Shown here one piece after another: positions 45,458 to 53,719 of a stretch of DNA of 64,000 nucleotides. The notes under the pieces are model-generated. The model worked only from the letters and a program-made list of their open reading frames with translations, was not told the DNA's origin and did not search any database. The stretch comes from Pseudomonadota bacterium (GTDB taxonomy: Bacteria > Pseudomonadota > Gammaproteobacteria > Steroidobacterales > Steroidobacteraceae). A program made the translations under genes and the position numbers. The stretch lies in NCBI GenBank assembly GCA_025355105.1, contig JANYAE010000081.1, positions 186,001 through 250,000 of the forward strand. The letters run 5' to 3'. The stretch's first letter is position 1, and each line of letters starts with the position of its first letter.

Positions 45458-46764
45458 TGCGTGGCGCCCGCCTGTTCGCGCTTCTTGCGCGGCGCCGGGC
45501 CGGCAGTGGACGCGGCACCGGTCGGCTCGCTGCCCGGCTGAGTAGCTGGCTTGCCGCCCGCGCCGTTCCATGGGCCCTTGCGCTTCGCCGCGGCGGCGGC
45601 GGGCGTGTCGACCGCCGCCTCGACCATCGAGCCGTCGTGCAATTTGTCGGTCCCGTCGGTGACCACCTGTTCGCCGACCTTCAGGCCGGTCGCGACCGCG
45701 ACGGTGTCGCCGTTCGTCGCGCCGATCGTGATCGTGCGGATCGAGACCTTCGAGTCGTCGCCGACGACGTAGACGAATGTGCCGGGCGTGCCGCGCTGGA
45801 TCGCGGCGCCGGGAACCAGGATCTGGTTGTCGAGCGTTGCAATCGTGATGCGGGCATTCACGAACTGGTTTGGAAAGAGGGCCGCATCCTTGTTCTCAAA
45901 GGTCGCCTTAAGTTTCACCGAGCTGGTTGCGAGGTCGACGACGTTGTCGGCGCTGTCGAGGTGGCCAGTCGTCAGCAGCGTCTTGCCGTCGCGGTCGAAT
46001 GCGTCGACGCGCAGCGCCTGGCCGGCCTGCCAGCGGCGCGAGATCTCCGGCGCCCGGTCCGACGGCACGGCGAAGATGACGTTGATCGGTCGCGTCTCGG
46101 TCAGCACGACGACGCCATTCGCGTCGGCGGCGTGCACCATATTGCCGTTATCGACCTGACGCAGTCCGACGCGGCCAGCGATCGGCGCGGTGATCCGCGT
46201 GAAGTCGCGCTGCAGGCGGGCGTTCGCGACCGTGCCCTGATCAGTCTGGACGGCGCCCTGGTACTGCCGCACCAGGGCGGCTTGGTCGTCCACTTGCTGC
46301 TTGGCGATCGAGTCCTGCTCGAGGAGGGTCTGATAGCGGTCGAGATCGCTCCTGGCGATCGACAGCAGCGCCTGGTCGCGGGCCAGCTGGCCCTGCGCCT
46401 GCTCGAGCGCGGCGTCAAACGGACGGGGATCGATTTCGGCCAGCACCGCGCCGGCCCGGACCTCGCGGCCCTCTTCGAACGCGATACGCACCAGTTGGCC
46501 GTCGACGCGCGCTCGGACCACGACGGTATTGCGTGCCGTCACCGTGCCTAGCGCATCGAGCACCGAATCGATGCTGCCGGAGCGCGCCGCCGCGACCCGT
46601 ACCGCGACTCTCATGCCCGCACCGCCTCGGCCGCCGCCCGCGCCTGGGCGGCCTCCAGGGCCGCCGGCCGACGGGGCGTCCTTCCAGCGCGCCACGTAGA
46701 CCGCCGACGCGAGGGCGACGACGACGGCTACGATCGCGACAATCCACACAATTCTCTTGCTCAC
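45454..46764 (-). CDS. mdtA: RND periplasmic adaptor, MdtA-like
   Basis: A 436-residue adaptor of the RND type. The GTG at 46764 has AAGGAG 10 nt upstream. An N-terminal membrane anchor ([20 protein letters not shown]) precedes a Gly-rich linker ([12 protein letters not shown]) and the lipoyl opening [21 protein letters not shown] coiled coil and the second half [20 protein letters not shown] follow. The C-terminal tail is Pro/Lys-rich and disordered. It leads the operon mdtA-mdtB-mdtC-outer-membrane factor-oxidoreductase, whose first four junctions are 4-nt overlaps. Confidence 0.92.
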   Translation of the reverse strand: MSKRIVWIVAIVAVVVALASAVYVARWKDAPSAGGPGGRPGAGGGRGGAGMRVAVRVAAARSGSIDSVLDALGTVTARNTVVVRARVDGQLVRIAFEEGREVRAGAVLAEIDPRPFDAALEQAQGQLARDQALLSIARSDLDRYQTLLEQDSIAKQQVDDQAALVRQYQGAVQTDQGTVANARLQRDFTRITAPIAGRVGLRQVDNGNMVHAADANGVVVLTETRPINVIFAVPSDRAPEISRRWQAGQALRVDAFDRDGKTLLTTGHLDSADNVVDLATSSVKLKATFENKDAALFPNQFVNARITIATLDNQILVPGAAIQRGTPGTFVYVVGDDSKVSIRTITIGATNGDTVAVATGLKVGEQVVTDGTDKLHDGSMVEAAVDTPAAAAAKRKGPWNGAGGKPATQPGSEPTGAASTAGPAPRKKREQAGATQ

Positions 46765-46885
46765 CCTGCGTCTACTCCTTACCGCTGCGGCCACCGTTCG
46801 CCGGCCGCTAAGACCCTGTTTTCATTCTCCCATGGCCCGGGGAAGGGGGGGCGTGGCCGGCCGCAAAGACATGTCAAGATGCTGC

Positions 46886-46906
46886 GGGGTCACGCGACGT
46901 GACCCC
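46886..46906. promoter_or_regulatory. Perfect palindrome upstream of the mdt operon
   Basis: GGGGTCACG and CGTGACCCC arms of 9 bp flank a CGA centre, 122 bp upstream of mdtA and 108 bp before the plus-strand VOC gene. No U-tract follows, so an operator for one or both divergent genes is more likely than a terminator. Confidence 0.55.
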
Positions 46907-47013
46907 ACGGTTGGCGCCCACGGGCAAGCGCGACGCCAAGCCGCCGGGGCCCCGGCCCGCGGCCGCCAGCGCGCAGTTCAGCCCATTTTCTCGACTGCAC
47001 AGGAGCTCAGGGC

Positions 47014-47487
47014 ATGGCACGGATCACGCCATTTCTCTGGTTCAACAGCCAGGCCGAGGAGGCCCGTGAGTTCTACGTCTCCGTATTCCCGAATTCCCGG
47101 GTCGGCGCCACCGTCCTTCATGGCGACGGGAGCCCCGGCCCGAAAGGAACGGTGATGACCGCAGCCTTCGAACTCGATGGCCAAGAATTCGTCGCGCTGA
47201 ACGGCGGCCCGCAGTTCACGTTCTCGCCAGCCGTTTCGTTCGTCGTCAACTGTGACACGCAAGAGGAGATCGATCGGTACTGGCAACTCCTTTCGGCCGG
47301 AGGGGATCCGCATGTATGCGGCTGGCTGAAGGACCGCTACGGGGTGTCCTGGCAGATCGTTCCGCGCGCGCTGCCGCGCATGCTCGCCGACGCCGACGCG
47401 TGGCGTGTCGCGCGTGTGATGGAGGCGCTGATGAAGATGCGAAAGCTCGAGCTTGGCGAGCTCCAGCGGGCATTCGACCAGCGATAG
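47014..47487 (+). CDS. VOC-superfamily protein (PhnB/3-demethylubiquinone methyltransferase-like)
   Basis: A 157-residue cytoplasmic protein of the PhnB-like glyoxalase fold. It has the family signature ITPFLWFNSQAEEAREFYVS, then FELDGQEFVALNGGP, SFVVNCDTQEEIDRYW, and GWLKDRYGVSWQIVP. The family binds metal or small ligands; despite old database names, methyltransferase activity is doubtful. AGGAG precedes the ATG. It is divergent from mdtA across the palindromic region. Confidence 0.88.
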   Translation: MARITPFLWFNSQAEEAREFYVSVFPNSRVGATVLHGDGSPGPKGTVMTAAFELDGQEFVALNGGPQFTFSPAVSFVVNCDTQEEIDRYWQLLSAGGDPHVCGWLKDRYGVSWQIVPRALPRMLADADAWRVARVMEALMKMRKLELGELQRAFDQR

Positions 47488-47789
47488 GTCGCGCTGGCAC
47501 CGGCCGCGAGTGACTGCCGGCGCCAACCTGCGCGGGGCGACGCCACCGGAGCTCTTACTCGCGCGTAGCAATGCGTTTCCGCAGCGCGCGACACAACGTG
47601 CGGCGTCGCACCGAAATCGCAGCGCAACTGGAGCGACACTTACGGCGGAATGGGACCGGCGTCGCATGGCCGCGACGCTGATTCGTCGCATGCTTCAGCC
47701 GTCTGCCGTCGCCGCCGACGGCGCGGCGTGCTCGATCACACGCTTTCGTGGGGACCGTCGTTGCCTCGCTCCGCCCTCGCCAAGTCCTT
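47488..47789. other. Intergenic region, no gene seen
   Basis: About 300 bp between the VOC gene and the hydrolase. Open frames here show no protein-like sequence. An in-frame GTG at 47748 is a possible earlier start for the hydrolase. Confidence 0.5.
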
Positions 47790-48626
47790 ATGCCGCCCCG
47801 CAGGCTGACCATCCCGCTGCTCGCGCTGGTCACGCTCGGCTTCGTCGTGCCGATGAGCGTGCTGTACGTGATCCAGCGCACGCTGATCTACTACCCCGAG
47901 AAGCTGACGCGCGCGCAATTCCTGTCGCGTGTGCAGACGGAGTTCCAGGGTAGGGCGTCGGTGCTGCCAGGATTTGATGCGGTGCTTCTGGAGCCGGAGG
48001 CCAAACGCATCACTGCGACCGTCATCTGGTTTCACGGCAACTCGGGACTCAACGTGGATCGGTCGGGATTCGCGAAAGCCCTCGCGGAGCGCGGGCTAAG
48101 GATGATTCTCGCGGAGTACCCAGGTTACGGCGCCAGAGAGGGAGAGCCGTCGGAGCCGGCGATCATCGACGATGCGCGCGCCTTGTACACGAGCATCGCC
48201 GCCCGCTACCCGCGGAGTCCGTTGCTCCTGATGGGTGCCTCGCTCGGCTCCGGAGTTGCGGCACAGCTGGCAGCCGAGCCTGGCCGGAGCCGCGCCCCGG
48301 TCCGACTGATCCTGCTCACCCCGTACCTGTCGATTGCCGAGGTCGCCGCGCAGCGCTACTGGATGTTGCCGGTCCGACTGCTGGTGAAGGACGTGTTCGA
48401 CTCGGCCGGCGCCCTCGCGAAATACACCGGGCCGGTCGCCATTCTCGTCGCGGGGCACGATGAGGTGATCGGCGCCGGTCAGGGCCGACTCCTGGCAGAC
48501 CAGTCCAAGGCGCGCGGACCGACCTCCTACGTCGAGCTACCGCTCGCCGGCCATTTCAGCTGGCCGGATCTCCTCGGATCCCAGGACTGGGCAACGCTTC
48601 TAGGACTGCCGTTGCCCGTGACGTAG
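47790..48626 (+). CDS. Membrane-anchored alpha/beta hydrolase
   Basis: A 278-residue serine hydrolase. An N-terminal signal anchor (LTIPLLALVTLGFVVPMSVLY) is followed by RTLIYYPE, common in the BEM46/ABHD13-like group. The oxyanion segment is WFHGNSGLN, the nucleophile elbow is GASLGSG, the acid is probably in AGHDEVIG and the base is in LAGHFSWPD. The lipid or peptide substrate is unknown. The ATG at 47790 places the anchor at the N-terminus; a GTG at 47748 would add 14 residues and has no better ribosome binding site. Confidence 0.82.
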   Translation: MPPRRLTIPLLALVTLGFVVPMSVLYVIQRTLIYYPEKLTRAQFLSRVQTEFQGRASVLPGFDAVLLEPEAKRITATVIWFHGNSGLNVDRSGFAKALAERGLRMILAEYPGYGAREGEPSEPAIIDDARALYTSIAARYPRSPLLLMGASLGSGVAAQLAAEPGRSRAPVRLILLTPYLSIAEVAAQRYWMLPVRLLVKDVFDSAGALAKYTGPVAILVAGHDEVIGAGQGRLLADQSKARGPTSYVELPLAGHFSWPDLLGSQDWATLLGLPLPVT

Positions 48627-48646
48627 CGCAACCGCGTGGCCTCAAT

Positions 48647-49336
48647 CTAGAGGTGCCTCGAAATCACGCGACCGACCGTTTGCGCAATGCGGCTCCTGGC
48701 CCCATGGCGTTCAGGGTGGGCGCGGAGGTAGTCGTCCGATACGACGTACAGCACCACATCGAAAAAGCGCAGGTCGCGATCGGTGTCCCAGTCGCTGACG
48801 CTCTGTTCCGCGCGTTCCAGAACGGCACGCGCCGCCGGCAGATCGATGCCTGCCCAACGACCGACCACTTCCTCGTAGCGCGCGCGTTTGGGCTGCGTCG
48901 GTAGTTCTCGGCGAACGGCGTCGTGCAGCCGGAGCAAGCGACGGCTTGCACGTCTCGTGTACCAGAACTCCGTGATGGTCAGCAGCGGTCCGCGCGCGCG
49001 CGAAGAATGGTCGGACGCCAGTCCGCGCAGCGCGAAGAATCGTACCGCGCGCGTCACGCGACTTGAATCGCGCGGGACGGCCGGCTGGTCAGGTGAGGGC
49101 ATCGCGTTCGCCGCTTCCGCGGCAAGTTCGGCCGCCAGCGGGACGAGCTCCGTAAATTCGTTCTGGCATCGCGCGCACGGCGGTCCCCACGCCGGCAGCT
49201 CGGCGCACGCGTTGAATTGAAACGCCGCGATGTTCCCGCAAACGGCACAGCGAGCCTGCCGCTGCTGCGGTTCCGGGCTCCGTTCGGCGTTGCTTGATGC
49301 CTCGGTATCCACTCTAGAGGGATCGTACTCCGGCAC
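48647..49336 (-). CDS. Hypothetical protein with N-terminal zinc-ribbon cysteines, next to dif
   Basis: A 229-residue protein without a recognised family. Two CxxC pairs (CAVCGN near residue 30 and CARCQN near residue 54) could bind zinc. A middle helical region is Arg-rich (WYTRRASRRLLRLHDAVRR). The C-terminal part, FFDVVLYVVSDDYLRAHPER, looks folded. It begins with GTG and lies 78 bp from the dif site. A role in terminus biology is possible but not shown. Confidence 0.6.
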   Translation of the reverse strand: MPEYDPSRVDTEASSNAERSPEPQQRQARCAVCGNIAAFQFNACAELPAWGPPCARCQNEFTELVPLAAELAAEAANAMPSPDQPAVPRDSSRVTRAVRFFALRGLASDHSSRARGPLLTITEFWYTRRASRRLLRLHDAVRRELPTQPKRARYEEVVGRWAGIDLPAARAVLERAEQSVSDWDTDRDLRFFDVVLYVVSDDYLRAHPERHGARSRIAQTVGRVISRHL

Positions 49337-49413
49337 CCGCCAGCCGGAACAATAGAGGGCTCGTTTGCCTTTGATGATTGAGCACGTCGACGGCGATCGA
49401 CGTTGATGCCATG

Positions 49414-49441
49414 ATTTAACATAAGATAGATTATGCGTAGT
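49414..49441. other. dif: Candidate chromosomal dif site (XerCD recombination)
   Basis: On the plus strand there is an XerD arm ATTTAACATAA (49414-49424), a 6-bp centre GATAGA (49425-49430), and an XerC arm TTATGCGTAGT (49431-49441). The XerD arm is identical to E. coli dif. The XerC arm, as ACTACGCATAA, matches the gammaproteobacterial consensus at 10 of 11 positions. The centre agrees at 4 of 6. The 11+6+11 architecture is exact. This site resolves chromosome dimers with XerC, XerD and FtsK at the terminus. It sits in a short AT-rich gap. Confidence 0.88.
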
Positions 49442-49446
49442 ACGAT

Positions 49447-51027
49447 TGTACTAGCTAAGTTCAAATGTCCGCTTTCTGCCAAGTAGAAATGTCCCCTTTT
49501 TCCGTTGATCGACCAGTCTTTTCGGCCCTGTTTTGGGGTCTGGAGGCTGGTCATGGTCCGCAGAACAAGGGTGACGGTGACGATGCGCGATCTGGACCGG
49601 CTGAAGTGTGTTCAGGGCGTTGTTGATGGTCAGCTGAGGCTGTACCAAGCCGCCGAGCGGTTGGGTCTGACGACGCGGCAGGTTCGCCGGATGGTGCGGC
49701 GGTACGAGCAGGAAGGCCCTGTTGGCCTGATCTCGAGGCACCGGAACCGACCGAGCAATGGGCGGCTCAAGGCCGAGGTCGCAGACCAGGCGTTCGCGAT
49801 CATCCGCGAGCGCTACCCCGATTTTGGGCCGACGTTGGCCGCTGAGAAGCTCAGGGAGCGTCACGGCGTGGATCTGGCCGTCGAGACGGTCCGGTCGCTG
49901 ATGGTCGCTGGCGGGCTGTGGCTGCCGCGCAAGCTCAGGCCGCCGAGGATCCAGCAGCCACGAGCCCGACGAGCGTGCGCCGGCGAGTTGATCCAGATCG
50001 ATGGTTGCGAGCACGCGTGGTTCGAGGACCGGGCACCGGCGTGCACGACGCTCGTGTACGTCGACGATGCGACCAGCCGGCTGATGACGGTGCTGTTCAC
50101 GGGGACGGAGTCGACGTTTGCGTACTTCGAGGCGACGCGGCAGTACCTGGCGCGCTACGGCAAGCCGCTGGCGTTTTACAGCGACAAGGCAAGCGTGTTC
50201 CGCGTCAACCTCAAGTCGGCGACGGGCGGCGACGGGCATACGCAGTTCGGCCGGGCGCTTTACGAGCTCAACATCGATGGGATCTGCGCCAACACGCCGG
50301 CGGCCAAGGGGCGCGTCGAGCGGGCGCATCTGACGCTGCAGGACCGGCTGGTGAAGGAGCTGCGACTCGAGCGCATCTCGACGATCGACGCGGCCAACGA
50401 GCTGATGCCGACGTTCATCGCCGACTACAACCGCCGCTTCGGCAAGCTGCCGCGGGACCGGCACGATGCGCACCGACCGCTCAGGGACGATGAGAACCTC
50501 GACTCGATCTTTGCCTGGCGCGAGACCCGCAAGCTCACCAGCAACCTCACGCTGCACTACGAACGCAAGCTCTACCTGCTCGCCGATACGCCGGAACACC
50601 GCCGATATGCCGGCAAATACCTCGACGTGTACCAGTACCCGGACGGGCGGATCGAGATCCGGGCAGCGGGCAAGTCGCTGCCCTACTCCACCTACGATAA
50701 GCTCGGCGCCATCGATCAGGGCGAGATCGTCGAGAACAAACGGCTCGGCAGCGTGCTACGCGTCGCGCAACTCGTCCAGGCTCAGCGTGACGATCGCAGC
50801 GTTGCAGGGCCGTCCACCGCTCACCGCAGCAATGGGAAACACGTGCCGCGCAAGAGGAAGCCAGGATCGAAGACACAGCGCGAACTGAACGCCGCAGACC
50901 TCAGAAACGCTCTGACGACTGCGGTGGCTAAGGACGACTGAAGGTCGTGAAACGAGCCAGAACTGGAAACGGGAAAGCGGACATCTGTACTTAGCGGAAG
51001 ACCGGACATCTGAACTTAGCTAGAGCA
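49447..51027 (+). mobile_element. Complete insertion sequence, ISNCY/IS1202-like, beside dif
   Basis: An element of 1581 bp bounded by imperfect inverted repeats. The left end is TGTACTAGCTAAGTTCAAAT, and the right end read inward is TGCTCTAGCTAAGTTCAGAT; both continue ATGTCCG. Each end also contains a second sub-terminal AAGTA.A.ATGTCC copy about 27 bp inward, probably a second transposase site. The left boundary is 5 bp (ACGAT) from the XerC arm of dif. The right neighbour after AACTT (5 bp) is the left-end remnant of another copy, so the two 5-bp flanks are not identical. It has one intact transposase gene. Confidence 0.85.
49553..50941 (+). CDS. ISNCY/IS1202-like DDE transposase
   Basis: A 462-residue transposase. 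GGAGG lies 6 nt before the ATG at 49553; an upstream in-frame TTG would add 16 residues. An N-terminal helix-turn-helix region (RLYQAAERLGLTTRQVRRMV) and a second DNA-binding region precede an rve-type catalytic core. Catalytic residues are visible as D in IQIDGCEHAW, D in FYSDKASVFR and E in AKGRVERAHLTLQDRL. The C-terminal basic tail is KHVPRKRKPGSKTQRELN. All motifs are intact, so it could be active. The IS1202 family includes a subgroup reported to target Xer sites with 5-6 bp target repeats. Confidence 0.9.
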   Translation: MVRRTRVTVTMRDLDRLKCVQGVVDGQLRLYQAAERLGLTTRQVRRMVRRYEQEGPVGLISRHRNRPSNGRLKAEVADQAFAIIRERYPDFGPTLAAEKLRERHGVDLAVETVRSLMVAGGLWLPRKLRPPRIQQPRARRACAGELIQIDGCEHAWFEDRAPACTTLVYVDDATSRLMTVLFTGTESTFAYFEATRQYLARYGKPLAFYSDKASVFRVNLKSATGGDGHTQFGRALYELNIDGICANTPAAKGRVERAHLTLQDRLVKELRLERISTIDAANELMPTFIADYNRRFGKLPRDRHDAHRPLRDDENLDSIFAWRETRKLTSNLTLHYERKLYLLADTPEHRRYAGKYLDVYQYPDGRIEIRAAGKSLPYSTYDKLGAIDQGEIVENKRLGSVLRVAQLVQAQRDDRSVAGPSTAHRSNGKHVPRKRKPGSKTQRELNAADLRNALTTAVAKDD

Positions 51028-51032
51028 AACTT

Positions 51033-51143
51033 TGTAGGCGACCAGTTGTAATGTCCGCTTCTGGCTCAGTTCAAATGTCCCCTTTTGCCGTTGATCGACC
51101 AGTCTTTAATCAGCCCCGTCTTAGGATCCCGACGCTGGGCATC
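51033..51143 (+). mobile_element. Left-end remnant of a second related IS
   Basis: From TGTA at 51033 the sequence aligns without gaps to the left end of the intact element, including AATGTCCGC, AATGTCCCCTTTT and GTTGATCGACCAGTCTTT. Homology continues at roughly 70% to about the transposase start region (51143) and then stops. The remnant has the same orientation and begins exactly 5 bp after the intact IS. Confidence 0.75.
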
Positions 51144-51298
51144 GATGCACACCATGTCGCCGTTCGCAGGTGCAAACGACCGTTACAGCTGCTTAATGCG
51201 TTTCGAGTCCCCGTCAACTAGTCACGCACGGTCCCGTTTTGACTCTATGAGGCAGCTCGGGAATCTCCTCGAGTCAGCAGCTGACCTCTGGAGGCTAC

Positions 51299-51634
51299 AT
51301 GACCGCTCGTAATTCTCCCTGGATGCCGCGACCGCTGGCCTTAGCGTTCGTCGCCGTCTCGATGTTCGCGAGCGCCTGCGTCGTGGTGCCGGAGCGCTAC
51401 GTCGGCGAGACGGTGGCGATCGCTCCACCCTCGGTTCGCGTCGAGACGGCAGGCGTCGCCCCCGGTGCCGGTTACGTCTGGATCGGCGGCTACTGGGGCT
51501 GGGCCGGCGGGCGCCACGAGTGGATGCCGGGCTTCTGGGAGCGACCGCATCCGGGGTACTACTGGGTGCCCCACACCTGGGTGCACGTGGGCGGCGGCTG
51601 GCGGCTCCGCGAAGGCTACTGGCACCGCCACTGA
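51299..51634 (+). CDS. YXWGXW-repeat lipoprotein
   Basis: A 111-residue envelope protein with a lipoprotein-like signal (LALAFVAVSMFASAC). The mature part has repeated aromatic units: YVWIGGYWGWAGGRHEW, PGYYWVPHTWVHVGGGW and LREGYW, of the YXWGXW type. These small proteins are common in Gram-negatives, and their function is unknown. TGGAGG precedes the ATG by 6 nt. The upstream region is the IS remnant, so its promoter may have been altered by insertion. Confidence 0.85.
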   Translation: MTARNSPWMPRPLALAFVAVSMFASACVVVPERYVGETVAIAPPSVRVETAGVAPGAGYVWIGGYWGWAGGRHEWMPGFWERPHPGYYWVPHTWVHVGGGWRLREGYWHRH

Positions 51635-51741
51635 TTCGTCTGCGCCGCGCCCAGGCAATGTCGGGCATTCAGGCGAGGCGGGGTCCACCGCCGCCTCGCC
51701 TTTCCGCTTCCCGCGGCGGACGGAGTCAGGATAGGCGCGAG

Positions 51742-52005
51742 CTACTTCGATGCGTCGGCGACGCACTTCTTGGTGAAGCTGATCTTCGCCGCGCCGTGCA
51801 GCTTCTTGTCGGCGGCCTGGGACTCACACTGCGCCTTGGCGGACGACGCGCTCGCGTCCTTCTCGCATTTCGTCATGAAACTGTTCTTCGCGGCGCCGGC
51901 AAGGTGCTTGGCCGCGGCCTTCGATTCGCAGTCTGCGTCGGCGGCCTGCGCCGTCATCGAGAATCCCGCAACGACAAGCATGATCGCAAGCAAGACTGGC
52001 TTCAT
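51742..52005 (-). CDS. PsiF-family small periplasmic protein
   Basis: An 87-residue secreted protein. A signal peptide ends at MTAQA. Two PsiF repeats follow, each with a Cys pair: CESKAAAKHLAGAAKNSFMTKC and, offset, CESQAADKKLHGAAKISFTKKC in similar form. E. coli psiF is phosphate-starvation inducible, but its biochemical role is unknown. No Pho box was identified here. A single-gene unit is likely. Confidence 0.88.
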   Translation of the reverse strand: MKPVLLAIMLVVAGFSMTAQAADADCESKAAAKHLAGAAKNSFMTKCEKDASASSAKAQCESQAADKKLHGAAKISFTKKCVADASK

Positions 52006-52099
52006 GGTCGACTCCTTATCTACTTAGGCGGTGAACGACGTGCTCTCCGCTGCCGCCGGATTGCACCAGCTGCCTTCGGCGGACGCAATACGGCGCGCA

Positions 52100-52807
52100 C
52101 TAGCGGCGCCGTGCCGAACGGCGTGTCGGCGCTGGAGTCGCTGCCGCGCGGGGCGCCAGCCCGAAGCGCTCAGCGAGCGCGAACAGACCGGCGCGGAACT
52201 CATTGGCTCCGCCCATCGACGGGTGGCGGACGGTCGCGTCCGGCTCGCGGCCGAGGCCGCGTAACGTTCGCTCGGCTACCTTGCCGACGGCCACGAGCTT
52301 GGCGCGCGCGAACGATGCGAGCACTGCATCGAGCACGTGACGCCCGGCCTCGAGCTCGTCGCGAGTCGGTGCGCGGTTCGAATACGGATCGCCCGGCTTG
52401 AACGGATGCCACGCGAACGCGTTCCACAGCACCGTGCGCTCCGCGAGGCCGAGCGCGTGCAACGTGCCCCACACAACCGTGGCCGACGGCTCGCACCACG
52501 GCCTCGGCCGCGTCGTCAACCGTGCCGGAACCTGCACGCGCGGGATCCGCCCCTCAAGCAGCAGCTTCTCGTTGGTGAACGGCATGCCCGAGAAGTGGCA
52601 GCCCTGGTAGCCTGACGCCTCGCCGAGCAGCACGAGCGCGGGACTCGACGCGAAATGCGCCTGCAGCCGCGCCAACCGCCCGTCCGGACCCGGCGCGCCG
52701 AGCCCCGGCGCATCGGCAATGTCGAGCGGGTCGCGCTCGGCCCAGGGGTTGAACACGTGGCGCGAGCGGAATGCGCGCAGTGCGTCGTAGGGAATCGTCG
52801 CCAGCAC
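52100..52807 (-). CDS. Uracil-DNA glycosylase superfamily protein
   Basis: A DNA-repair-type enzyme of 235 residues. The GTG at 52807 has AAGGA 5 nt upstream; an ATG at 52852 would add 15 residues. Motif 1 is GEASGYQGCHFSGMPFT, and a middle motif is WNAFAWHPFKPGDP. The C-terminal motif is VRHPSMGGANEFRAGL, corresponding to the HPS loop of the superfamily. It belongs to the UDG superfamily but not to the classical Ung class (no GQDPYH), so the damaged base excised is uncertain. Confidence 0.82.
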   Translation of the reverse strand: MLATIPYDALRAFRSRHVFNPWAERDPLDIADAPGLGAPGPDGRLARLQAHFASSPALVLLGEASGYQGCHFSGMPFTNEKLLLEGRIPRVQVPARLTTRPRPWCEPSATVVWGTLHALGLAERTVLWNAFAWHPFKPGDPYSNRAPTRDELEAGRHVLDAVLASFARAKLVAVGKVAERTLRGLGREPDATVRHPSMGGANEFRAGLFALAERFGLAPRAAATPAPTRRSARRR

Positions 52808-52975
52808 ACGTGTCCTTCGCAATACGGCGCGCGCCAGGCACGCGGCCGGCATTGTACGTGCGCCACCGCATCGGCGACGCTCGTTCGTCCGCGGCCGATA
52901 TGCGAAACTAGCCGCCGCCGGTCGCGGAGGACGCGCCGGGTCGCGTCGCGCTCCCCTCACCCTCACGGATCCCCC

Positions 52976-53704
52976 ATGCACCGGAATACCCGCATCCAGT
53001 CGACGTTGATCGCCGCGACCCTGCTCGGTCTCGTGCTGCCAGCCGCCGTCCGCGCCGACGCCACGTCGCCCGCGGCGCCTGCCGCGACGCCCGTGCCGGC
53101 GTCGACCCCCGCACCGCCGCCTGCCTACACCGTCGGCCTGCAGGTTGGCGAGGGCATGCACCGTGCGGGTCTCAACAGCGACTTCGACATCGACTCGTTC
53201 GTCCGCGGCATCAAGGACGCACTCGCCGGCAGGGTCGTCACGCCGGAGGACCGGGAGCGCCTAAACCAGTACATGACCGAGATGCACAACAGCCTGATCA
53301 CGCGCAATCACACGGCGGCGCGCGATTTCCTCGCGAAGAACGCCGCGGCGAAAGGCGTGGTCACGACGACGTCCGGCCTGCAGTACAAGATCCTCGCCGC
53401 CGGCGATCCGAAGGCCGCCTCGCCCGCCGCGACCGACAAAGTGGTCGTCCACTACCGGGGCAAGCTGCTCGACGGCACCGAGTTCGACAGCTCCTATGGG
53501 CGCGGAACGCCGGCTACCTTTCAGGTCAACGGCGTCATCAAAGGGTGGCAGGAGGCTCTCGTGCTCATGAAGCCGGGCGCGAAGTGGCAGCTGTTCATTC
53601 CGCCGGAGCTTGCGTACGACACCAACTCCCGCCCGCCGATTCCGCCCGGCTCGCTGCTGCTGTTTGACGTCGAGCTGATCAGCGTCGGCGAGCCGAAGGA
53701 ATAA
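52976..53704 (+). CDS. Periplasmic FKBP-type peptidyl-prolyl isomerase (FkpA/Mip-like)
   Basis: A 242-residue exported foldase. A signal peptide (LIAATLLGLVLPAAVRA) and a Pro/Ala linker lead into an N-terminal dimerisation domain (YTVGLQVGEGMHRAGLNSDF), as in FkpA and Mip. The C-terminal FKBP domain includes TTSGLQYKILAAGD, VVVHYRGKLLDGTEFDSSY, GVIKGWQEALVLMKPGAKW and FDVELISV; the active-site Tyr, Phe, Asp and Trp residues are conserved. The ATG at 52976 starts the signal directly. It converges on the methyltransferase gene with a 15-bp gap. Confidence 0.92.
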   Translation: MHRNTRIQSTLIAATLLGLVLPAAVRADATSPAAPAATPVPASTPAPPPAYTVGLQVGEGMHRAGLNSDFDIDSFVRGIKDALAGRVVTPEDRERLNQYMTEMHNSLITRNHTAARDFLAKNAAAKGVVTTTSGLQYKILAAGDPKAASPAATDKVVVHYRGKLLDGTEFDSSYGRGTPATFQVNGVIKGWQEALVLMKPGAKWQLFIPPELAYDTNSRPPIPPGSLLLFDVELISVGEPKE

Positions 53705-53719
53705 CGCCGCGAGTCGCGT

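Noticed and set aside
49385..49402. Small CGTCGA/TCGACG palindrome before dif as a functional element
   Set aside because: Arms are only 6-7 bp in GC-rich DNA, so it could be chance.
49447..51143. A Xer-dependent integrative element (IMEX) bounded by two dif copies
   Set aside because: No second dif-like site was seen to the right of the IS or its remnant, and the only intact mobile gene is a DDE transposase.
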